The notes under the pieces were generated by a model, which saw only the letters and a list, made by a program, of their open reading frames with translations, was not told where the DNA came from and did no database searches. The position numbers and the translations under genes were made by a program. This document shows, one piece after another, positions 24,801 to 30,680 of a stretch of 30,680 nucleotides of DNA. This DNA comes from JBFXIE01 sp050176255. GTDB taxonomy: Bacteria; Pseudomonadota; Gammaproteobacteria; Burkholderiales; Burkholderiaceae_C. Position 1 is the first letter of the stretch; each line of letters begins with the position of its first letter. The stretch lies in the NCBI RefSeq assembly GCF_050176255.1, contig NZ_JBFXIE010000038.1, one strand, 5' to 3'.

Positions 24801-24986
24801 CAGCACGTTGTCTTCCAGTGTCTGCGCCGTTGCGCCGGGGTAGGCCACGGTCACCTGGATGGTGGGGGGAGCCACGGTGGGGTACTGTGCCACGGGCAGC
24901 TGGGTGATCGAGACAGCGCCGATCACCATGATGAAAATTGCGATCACCCACGCGAAGATGGGGCGCTCGATGAAGAACTTGGCCAT
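21831..24986 (-). CDS. RND multidrug efflux pump, inner-membrane transporter (AcrB/MexB/TtgB-like, HAE1 family)
   Basis: 1051 residues, the usual length of HAE1-type RND pumps. It starts MAKFFIERPIFAWVIAIFIM, characteristic of this family. Proton-relay residues Asp407 and Asp408 (GIVVDDAIVVVENVERIM) and the Lys in GLSAKNAILIVEFA are intact, so it should be a functional drug/proton antiporter. The porter-domain repeats and twelve transmembrane helices are as in AcrB. The operon order adaptor-pump-channel matches AcrAB-OprM, TtgABC and MexAB-OprM. Substrates are not predictable beyond hydrophobic or amphipathic compounds such as antibiotics, solvents and bile salts. Regulated with its partners by the adjacent TetR gene. 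Confidence 0.96.
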   Translation of the reverse strand: MAKFFIERPIFAWVIAIFIMVIGAVSITQLPVAQYPTVAPPTIQVTVAYPGATAQTLEDNVLSVIEREMNGATGLAYMETTSQANGTGTIVLSFEPGTNDDLAQVDVQNRLSRATPRLPAAVTQQGVRVEKSRSNFLLFSILTSDNPDINIDALNDYAARNVVPELQRLPGVGGVTQFGSERAMRIWIDPAKLKGFNLSLDQVNASIRAQNVQVSAGNLGELPSPAGQTISATIVVKGQLSTPEEFGNVILRANTDGSTVRLKDVARIELGAQTYNFSGRLNGSPSVGMGVQLTSSANALATADAVKSKLAELQRYFPQGVAYTIPYDTSTFISVSIEKVVYTLLEAIGLVFLVMFLFLQNFRYTIIPTIVVPVALLGTFGALLAMGFSINVLTMFGMVLVIGIVVDDAIVVVENVERIMAEEGLPPLQATRKAMGQISSAVIGMTVVLVSVFVPLAFFAGSTGNIYRQFAVTMATSIAFSAFLALSLTPALCATLLKPVTEGHHDKTGFFGWFNRSFKHATHSYESFLARLVRRSGRMMIIYAVLLGAVAVVYMRLPTSFLPNEDQGFLISNVQLPPGASQERTRAALTKVEEFMLKQPEVRDIVTVSGFSFSGQGQNAGLAFITLKDWSERPGPDQTAQAVAGRAMGALGGFRDAFIFTLSPPPIPELGSASGFTFRLQDRGSKGHDALLAARNQLLGMASQSKVLAAVRPDGMEDAPQMQIDIDRDKANALGVSYDRIASALATALGSTYVNDFPNQGRLQRVVVQADGFARMQPESVLDIPILNDKGQVLPLSTFASTRWITGAMQTVRYNGYPSMKIAGDAAPGYSTGDAMAEMERLASQLPEGFGFEWTGQSREEKLAGSQALVLYAFALLAVFLCLAALYESWSIPFSVMLVVPLGVLGVVLGVLLRGMANDVYFQIGLVTIIGLSAKNAILIVEFAKDLQAQGKNIIEAALEAAHLRFRPIVMTSLAFTLGVVPLYLASGASSASQRAIGTGVVGGMITGTVLAVVFVPVFFVVVRSLFRGSERQHDHDAKLAQQHSSSGTEA

Positions 24987-25004
24987 GTGCCGCGCTCCTG
25001 TCTT

Positions 25005-26312
25005 TTATTGCTTTGCCGCCGCAGGGGCCGGCTGACTGGAGGCCGCCGAGGCGGGGGTGGCGGGCGCTGCCGGCGCGGATGCGGGTGCCGCGGCGGGCTG
25101 TTGGGCGGCGCCAGCAGCTTGCCAGGCGACGGGCTTGACAACGATGGGGTCGCCAGGCTTGCCGCGTGGCAGCTTCTGGAATCCGTCCACCATCACCTGC
25201 TCACCCGACTTCAGGCCCTCAAGCACCACCCAATGGGCGCCCTGGGCGGGCCCCAGCTTGACCACCCGCGGCGTGACATGGTTGTCCGCGCCCACCACCA
25301 GCACTGTGTCGGCCTTGCCCGATCGGGTGACGGCCTGCTGGGGCAGCAAGATGCCGTTGTCCACCTGCGCCTGCTCCAGGCGCACCCGCACATACAGGCC
25401 GGGCAGCAGCGAGCGGTCGCTGTTGGGAACCTCGGCACGCAGGGTCACCTGGCCGCTGGTGGCATCCACCGTGAGGTCGGTGAACAGCAGCCGGCCAGCC
25501 TGCGGATACACGCTGCCGTCCTCCAGCACCACGCGCACCGCCGCCGCCTTGGCGTCAGCCTGCTTGTACTTGCCGCTGGTCATGGCGGCGCGCAGCTTGA
25601 GCGCATCAGAGGCCGATTGCGTGAAGTTGATGTACAGAGGGTCGATCTGCTGGATGACCGCCAGTTCGGTCGGCGTGCCCTGGCCGACCAGAGCACCTTC
25701 TGTGACCAGCGCGCGGCCGATGCGTCCGGAAATCGGCGCCGTGACGGTGGCATAGCCCAGGTTGATGCGGGCCGTCGTCACGGCAGCCTTGGCGGCGGCC
25801 ACATTGGCCTCGGCGGTCTTTTGCGCTGCTACGGCGTTGTCGTACTCCTGCTTGCTGACGGCATTCACGGCCACCAGCGGGCGGTAGCGCTCTGCCAGCG
25901 CGCGGGCCTGGCCCAGGCTGGCCTCGGCCTGTGCCACGCTGGCCTCGGCCTGCGCCAGGGCGGCTTGGTAGGGCGCGCTGTCGATCAGGAACAGCTGCTG
26001 GCCCGCTTTCACATCGCTGCCTTCGGTGAAGACACGCTTTTGCAGGATGCCCGCGGCGCGCGCGCGCACTTGCGCCACGCGGGAGGCCTCCAGGCGTCCC
26101 GGCAGCTCGGTGATCAGGGCAATGTCGCTCGTCTGCACCGTGACCACGCCCACCTCGGGCGTGCGCGGCTGGCCTGCGGCGCCGGCAGCGTCATCCTTTT
26201 TGCCACAGGCGCTCAGCGTGACAACTGCTGCCAGAGCCAGAGAAAAAACGGTTGCCTGGATACGCTGGGGCTGGCGATCACCGGGTGTTATCGCGTTGTT
26301 CAGGTGGGGCAT
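25005..26312 (-). CDS. RND efflux periplasmic adaptor (AcrA/MexA/TtgA-like)
   Basis: 435 residues from ATG 26312 (MPHLNNAITPGDRQP). The reading frame is open back through the operator to 26531, but the upstream residues are not family-like. Lipobox VTLSAC (Cys36) anchors it to the inner membrane. The domain order is a beta-barrel/lipoyl half with ELPGRLEASRVAQVRARAAGILQKRVFTEGSDVKAGQQLFLID. The helical hairpin follows (ALAQAEASVAQAEASLGQARALAERY), then ATVTAPISGRIGRALVTEGALVG. A long Ala/Pro-rich C-terminal tail after residue 390 is low complexity. It bridges pump and channel and is the first gene of the operon, 18 bases before the pump gene. Confidence 0.95.
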   Translation of the reverse strand: MPHLNNAITPGDRQPQRIQATVFSLALAAVVTLSACGKKDDAAGAAGQPRTPEVGVVTVQTSDIALITELPGRLEASRVAQVRARAAGILQKRVFTEGSDVKAGQQLFLIDSAPYQAALAQAEASVAQAEASLGQARALAERYRPLVAVNAVSKQEYDNAVAAQKTAEANVAAAKAAVTTARINLGYATVTAPISGRIGRALVTEGALVGQGTPTELAVIQQIDPLYINFTQSASDALKLRAAMTSGKYKQADAKAAAVRVVLEDGSVYPQAGRLLFTDLTVDATSGQVTLRAEVPNSDRSLLPGLYVRVRLEQAQVDNGILLPQQAVTRSGKADTVLVVGADNHVTPRVVKLGPAQGAHWVVLEGLKSGEQVMVDGFQKLPRGKPGDPIVVKPVAWQAAGAAQQPAAAPASAPAAPATPASAASSQPAPAAAKQ

Positions 26313-26419
26313 GAGAGTCCTTTGGGAGGGCAGTGAGCGGCGAGTCTGCGAGATGCTAGAGATGTATGTTGGCATCGGCGAATGACAGTGGCGCAAAAAA
26401 GAACGTAGCATACACAACA

Positions 26420-26443
26420 TACATACATTCGTGCATGTATATT
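26420..26443. promoter_or_regulatory. Palindromic operator resembling the AcrR/TtgR-type box
   Basis: An imperfect inverted repeat lies between the adaptor gene and the divergent TetR gene: TACATACATT at 26420-26429, a short CGTG centre, then CATGTAT at 26434-26440. Compared with the published 24-base E. coli AcrR site from memory, 20 of 24 positions agree. Candidate -10 boxes of both genes lie within or beside it, TATATT at 26438-26443 (plus) and TATGCT at 26412-26407 (minus). Repression of both genes by the adjacent TetR is therefore likely; binding is inferred. Confidence 0.75.
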
Positions 26444-26490
26444 TGAAAAGTATCACCGCGCGCGGCGTGGCGTTTTGGAAGGGGACTACC

Positions 26491-27111
26491 ATGGCACGAC
26501 GTACCAAGGCAGATGCAGCTGCCACGCGCAACAGCCTGCTGGACGCTGCCGAGCGGGTGTTTTACGAAAAGGGTGTGTCCCGCGCGTCGCTGACCGACAT
26601 TGCCAGCGCGGCCGGCGCCACCCGCGGTGCCATCTATTGGCATTTCAAGGACAAGGCAGAGCTGTTCAACGCCATGATGGATCGCGTCACGCACCCGCTG
26701 AGGCAGGCCATTAATCACAGCACAAGCCTGGCCGACACGGCGCCGCTGGAGCGACTGCGCAGCCTGATGCAAGGCGTGCTGAGCACCATCGAGCACGACG
26801 AGCACACGCGTCGTGTTTTCGAAATCGCGCTGTACCGCGTTGAATACGTGGAAGACCTGCGCGTCGTACGCAATCGCCACAGCCAGGAATGTGCGGCCTT
26901 TGCGGCGCTGATTGCCCGCGAGCTGAGCCTGGCGGCGGCAGACCAGGATATCCAGCTGCCCATGCCGGCCCACATTGCGGCCATGGGCGTGCAGGCGCTG
27001 TTCGATGGCATGCTGCAGTCATGGCTGTTGCAGCATGCCAGTTTCAACCTGGTGGTCACCACCTGCGATGGCATCGACACCTATCTGCGCGGCCTGGGGT
27101 TCAGGCTATGA
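26491..27111 (+). CDS. TetR-family repressor of the RND pump (AcrR/TtgR-like)
   Basis: 206 residues from ATG 26491 (MARRTKADAAATRNSLLDAAERVF), a start shared with AcrR/TtgR/MexR-type repressors; an upstream in-frame Met at 26431 lies within the operator and is rejected. The helix-turn-helix is about residues 33-52 (SLTDIASAAGATRGAIYWHFKDK). The C-terminal ligand pocket half is AcrR-like, ending FNLVVTTCDGIDTYLRGLGF. Expected behaviour: binds the operator upstream of itself and the pump, released by pump substrates. Divergent from the adaptor gene with 178 bases between starts. AAGGGG at 26479-26484 is a plausible ribosome site. Confidence 0.93.
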   Translation: MARRTKADAAATRNSLLDAAERVFYEKGVSRASLTDIASAAGATRGAIYWHFKDKAELFNAMMDRVTHPLRQAINHSTSLADTAPLERLRSLMQGVLSTIEHDEHTRRVFEIALYRVEYVEDLRVVRNRHSQECAAFAALIARELSLAAADQDIQLPMPAHIAAMGVQALFDGMLQSWLLQHASFNLVVTTCDGIDTYLRGLGFRL

Positions 27112-27163
27112 GCTCCGTGCAATAATCCCTCTTCCCCTCGTCTTGAGGGTGGGCATCCAACAA

Positions 27164-27239
27164 GCGGCTGTAGCTCAGTGGATAGAGTATCGGCCTCCGA
27201 AGCCGAGGGTCGTGGGTTCGATCCCCGCCAGCCGCGCCA
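27164..27239 (+). tRNA. tRNA-Arg (anticodon CCG)
   Basis: Acceptor arm GCGGCTG (27164-27170) pairs with CAGCCGC (27229-27235), with discriminator G27236 and an encoded CCA. The anticodon stem TCGGC/GCCGA encloses loop CTCCGAA, giving anticodon CCG (27197-27199), which reads CGG for arginine. The T loop GGTTCGATCC and D-arm GCTCAGTGG are standard. It follows the TetR stop by 52 bases; a weak -10-like AATAAT lies at 27121-27126. Confidence 0.95.
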
Positions 27240-27263
27240 ATCAAGGTTTTTTCACTCCTTGAT
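27240..27263 (+). terminator. Hairpin directly after the tRNA, possible terminator
   Basis: ATCAAGG (27240-27246) pairs with CCTTGAT (27257-27263) around a T-rich loop. The T run lies inside the loop, not after the stem, so termination is plausible but not assured. Confidence 0.4.
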
Positions 27264-27286
27264 TTGTAGTATCGATTGAAGAGTGA

Positions 27287-27494
27287 CGCCGCTCGCGCAA
27301 GGCGGAGATGGCGGAGATCGAGAAGAACGATTTCAACCCGGGCACTCGCGCTGCATCAGCACCGTGGTGGGCAAGGCAGAGATTGATCTGGATGCGGCGT
27401 ACCAAAAGCTGGTGAAGATAGAAACGGCTATTGCGGCGGCGAAGGCAAGCACAATGCTTTCCTGAGAGGGCTGGGTTTGCAGCCGTTGTCATAG
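27287..27494 (+). pseudogene. hsdM: Decayed C-terminus of a type I restriction-modification methylase (HsdM)
   Basis: Read across three frames this stretch spells the HsdM C-terminus. Frame one (27302-27340) gives AEMAEIEKNDFN. Frame two (27355-27446) gives ISTVVGKAEIDLDAAYQKLVKIETAIAAAKA. Frame three (27447-27494) gives KHNAFLRGLGLQPLS then TAG. Intact HsdM proteins end in an equivalent run, with NDYN/NLNI-RYI, then EIDL, then KHNAFL-ELGL. Two frameshifts and no upstream methylase domain make it a broken remnant. It starts 48 bases after the tRNA-Arg, a usual place for integrated islands; no hsdR or hsdS is present in the window. Assignment rests on motif memory, not a search. Confidence 0.75.
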
Positions 27495-27552
27495 CCGCTC
27501 ACACTGACCGCCCGCAAGCGCACCGCATGGCGCGTCTGCGATCATTCGCGTC

Positions 27553-28230
27553 ATGACTTTTGAAGCCCTTTTGTTTGACTGCGACGGCGTGCTGGTGGAC
27601 AGCGAGCCCATCACCAACGGTGTGCTGTGCCAGATGCTGGGCGAGGCAGGCTGGCAGCTGTCGCCCGACGAGTGCATGCGCCTGTTCATTGGCAAAACCG
27701 TGCGCAGCGAAGCCGCCCGCATCGAGGCCGAAACCGGCCGCCCGCTGACCGACGCCTGGATGGCTGAGTTCTACGCCCGGCGCAACGCCCGCCTGCAGAC
27801 CGAGCTGGTCGCGATTGCGAACGCGCCCCAGGCAGTGCATGCAGTGCATGCGCTGCTGCAGGGGCGCATTGCCTGCGCTTCGGGCGCCGACCGTTTCAAG
27901 GTCGAGATGCAGCTGGCCCAGGTGGGGCTGGCACCGTACTTTGCCGGCCGCATCTTCAGCGGCCACGAAATGCCCGCCACCAAGCCCGCGCCCGACGTGT
28001 ACCTGGCCGCTGCCGCATCCGTAGGCGTGTCGCCAGCGCGCTGCCTGGTGGTGGAAGACACGGTCACGGGCGTCATGGCCGGGGTGGCAGCGGGCGCCAC
28101 CGTCATTGGCTACAGCCCGTCAGCCGTGGGCCACGGCTCGCCCCAAGCATTGCGTGCTGCTGGCGCCGCGCAGGTCATGGCCGACATGGCAGAGCTGCCC
28201 GGGCTGTTGCAGGCCCTGCGGGGGGTTTAA
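27553..28230 (+). CDS. HAD-IA family phosphatase (beta-PGM/YieH-like)
   Basis: 225 residues from ATG 27553. All four HAD motifs are present: nucleophile Asp9 in LLFDCDGVLVDSE, Ser110 in IACASGAD, Lys144 in ATKPAPDVYL, and acidic EDT at 168-170 in LVVEDTVTGVMAG. A C1-type helical cap lies between motifs I and II (residues about 16-90). Such proteins hydrolyse small phosphate esters; YieH acts on 6-phosphogluconate, while others are beta-phosphoglucomutases, and the substrate here is not predictable. It is convergent with the AraC gene, with repeat copy D between them. A small internal duplication GCAGTGCAT gives AVHAVHA near residue 94-100. Confidence 0.9.
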   Translation: MTFEALLFDCDGVLVDSEPITNGVLCQMLGEAGWQLSPDECMRLFIGKTVRSEAARIEAETGRPLTDAWMAEFYARRNARLQTELVAIANAPQAVHAVHALLQGRIACASGADRFKVEMQLAQVGLAPYFAGRIFSGHEMPATKPAPDVYLAAAASVGVSPARCLVVEDTVTGVMAGVAAGATVIGYSPSAVGHGSPQALRAAGAAQVMADMAELPGLLQALRGV

Positions 28231-28236
28231 GTAAAA

Positions 28237-28280
28237 ATGGCTGTAGCCCTTGCAAATAAAGCGCTACAAGCTATCAATAG
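28237..28280 (-). repeat. Dispersed intergenic repeat, copy D (inverted)
   Basis: Read on the minus strand it gives CTATTGATAGCTTG, GCGCTTTA, CAAGGGCTA and GCCAT. This is the same block order as the other copies but more diverged. It lies between the convergent HAD and AraC genes, where it may also serve as a terminator. Confidence 0.5.
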
Positions 28281-28288
28281 ATGAGCAT

Positions 28289-29428
28289 CTACGGTGCCAC
28301 GGCACGCGCGCTGCGGCGAAACTCCGCGGGCGACTGCCCCGTCCAGCTGCGGAACGCGCGGATGAAGCTTTTCTCGCTGGCAAAGCCGGCGGCCTGGGCC
28401 ACTTGCTTGATGGGGCGGTCGCTGCGGTGCAGCAGATCAATGGCGCGGCTTTTGCGCACCTCGTCCTTCAGGGATTGCAGCGATGCGCCTTCTTCCTTCA
28501 GCTGGCGGTGCAGCGTGCGTGCCGATACGTGCAGCTGCTCGGCCAGCGTGTGCGCGCTGTGGGTGGCGCTGGGCAGGGCGGCCAGCACCTGGCGCACGCG
28601 CTGCACCAGCAGCCGGTCGCGGCGGTACTGGCGCACGGTAAGGGGCAGCGCGTGCTGCAGCATCTGGCGCATGGCGGCTTCGTCGCGCGTGATCGGCAGC
28701 GCCAGGTAGCGCGCATCGAAGTGCACTGCCGCGTGGGGCGCCTGAAAGCGCGTGGGCCCGCTGAAGAGCACGCCGTAGGCCTGCGCATGGGGCGGCGCGG
28801 CAAAGGGAAAGTCGGCCGCCAGCACCGGCAGGCGCGAGTCGATGAACCAGCTGGCCAGGCCCAGCGCGTTGCGCAGCGTGGAGACCAGGCAGAACTCGCG
28901 CAGCGCGCCCAGGTCGCGCTGCTCGGTGATGACCAGCGCGGCCTGTTCGCCCTCGGTGTGCAGGTGCGGCAGGATGTCGTCCGTCAGCAGCGCGTGGTGG
29001 CGGCACCAGCGCGCCAGCGCCAGCCCCAGCGTGGGCGCGCTCAGCGAGGCGCGCGCCAGCATCCCGTAGCTGCCCCAGGGCAGGCGGCGCGAGAACCAGC
29101 CCAGCGCCTCGTCGTCCAGCTCACGCATGGCGCCGGCGGACAGCACCTCCATCTGGTGCGCCGTGATGCGGACGCCAGCGTCGGCTGCCTGCTCTGGCGT
29201 GATTTGTGCCTGTGCCAACACCGGCGCGGGGTTCATGCCGCGTGCGGCGTAGGCGCGCACGATGGCTTGCACAAAGGCCATGGGCGTGGCAGCGGTGGGC
29301 CTGACACCTGCGGGCGCAACGGGCGCGGACGCGCCAGCCGCGGCCAGGGCAGGGCCCGCCGCAGGGCTGGGCGAACGGCTGGACGAACGGGTGGGCCGTG
29401 TCGGGGCTGGGGTGGGGCGCGCAGGCAT
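28289..29428 (-). CDS. AraC-family transcriptional regulator
   Basis: About 379 residues from ATG 29428; the first 45 residues are Pro/Ser/Ala-rich low complexity, so a later start such as MAFVQAIVRAY (about residue 50) is possible. The N-terminal half is an arabinose-binding-type domain of the OruR/AtzR-like kind (residues about 70-260). The C-terminal DNA-binding domain has two helix-turn-helices: TLAEQLHVSARTLHRQLKEEGAS and IKQVAQAAGFASEKSFIRAFRSWTGQSPAEFRR. It is divergent from the acyl-CoA synthetase gene, which it probably regulates. In relatives such regulators sit beside isovalerate/leucine catabolism genes, a possible but unproven role here. Confidence 0.9.
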   Translation of the reverse strand: MPARPTPAPTRPTRSSSRSPSPAAGPALAAAGASAPVAPAGVRPTAATPMAFVQAIVRAYAARGMNPAPVLAQAQITPEQAADAGVRITAHQMEVLSAGAMRELDDEALGWFSRRLPWGSYGMLARASLSAPTLGLALARWCRHHALLTDDILPHLHTEGEQAALVITEQRDLGALREFCLVSTLRNALGLASWFIDSRLPVLAADFPFAAPPHAQAYGVLFSGPTRFQAPHAAVHFDARYLALPITRDEAAMRQMLQHALPLTVRQYRRDRLLVQRVRQVLAALPSATHSAHTLAEQLHVSARTLHRQLKEEGASLQSLKDEVRKSRAIDLLHRSDRPIKQVAQAAGFASEKSFIRAFRSWTGQSPAEFRRSARAVAP

Positions 29429-29436
29429 GACCGCAG

Positions 29437-29476
29437 TCTGCAACTGTGTGGCGTGATTTGCAACCTTGATGGCCCA
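29437..29476. promoter_or_regulatory. Possible AraC operator: direct repeat with 20-base period
   Basis: TGCAAC occurs at 29439-29444 and again at 29459-29464, exactly 20 bases apart, with TTG/TGG matches following each. AraC-type dimers usually bind two direct repeats about two helical turns apart. A weak promoter (TTGCCC at 29483, TATGCT at 29508) follows toward the synthetase gene. Confidence 0.35.
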
Positions 29477-29571
29477 CACGGGTTGCCCCACGCGCGGGGT
29501 GGCGGCGTATGCTTTGCAGCCTGTTGCCAGGCCCGCGCGGGCGCTGGCCGCCCAGACCAGGAGACAAGCGC

Positions 29572-30680
<1,109 letters not shown>

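Noticed and set aside
22923..26336. A 1137-codon open frame on the plus strand across the RND pump and adaptor genes
   Set aside because: It is antisense to two clearly coding genes and has His/Gln/Gly-rich composition typical of antisense translation of GC-rich codons, with no ribosome site or motif.
27283..27465. A 60-codon plus-strand frame after the tRNA read as a small gene
   Set aside because: Its second half is the middle frame of the HsdM remnant, with family sequence continuing in other frames on both sides, so it is a pseudogene fragment.

Overview
The window is high-GC bacterial chromosome that fits the Comamonadaceae (Betaproteobacteria; Acidovorax or a close relative). The evidence is the gene content (F1Fo operon atpIBEFHAGDC, ybeD-lipB-lipA, an incomplete mannose-type PTS, a LemA/TPM cluster and many c-type cytochromes) plus four intergenic copies of a short repeat that I recognise from that family. 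Genus is an inference; no rRNA or marker gene is present to settle it.

Layout. 1-960: a peroxiredoxin C-terminus lacking its 5' part, a terminator, a repeat copy and a GNAT acetyltransferase. 964-3005: a cytochrome b561 gene divergent from a cytochrome c' gene, then a TlpA-like periplasmic thioredoxin facing it across a bidirectional terminator. 3254-5727: PTS phosphorelay genes (EIIA-Man, HPr, EI) with 4-bp overlap and close spacing. 5813-7815 (minus): lipoate biosynthesis, ybeD-lipB-lipA. 8003-15314: complete ATP synthase operon from a TATAAT promoter to a strong terminator. 15412-17532 (minus): lemA and two TPM-domain genes. 17678-20243: an NTF2-like protein, two c-type cytochromes and a conserved protein of unknown function. 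20367-26312 (minus): a tripartite RND efflux pump (adaptor, pump, outer-membrane channel), divergent from its TetR repressor (26491-27111). An operator nearly identical to the E. coli AcrR site lies between them. 27164-27494: tRNA-Arg(CCG) followed directly by a frameshifted remnant of a type I restriction-modification methylase (HsdM). 27553-30680: a HAD phosphatase, an AraC regulator and a divergent, incomplete acyl-CoA synthetase gene that runs off the window.

Most of the window is housekeeping core genome: energy generation, lipoylation, PTS control and drug efflux. I found no convincing new multi-gene system. The points most worth a second look are the AcrR-type operator, the decayed hsdM fragment beside the tRNA, the truncated peroxiredoxin joined to a leader-like sequence, the dispersed repeat family, and a 20-bp-period direct repeat that may be the AraC operator. 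All positions come from reading the sequence; no database search was run.
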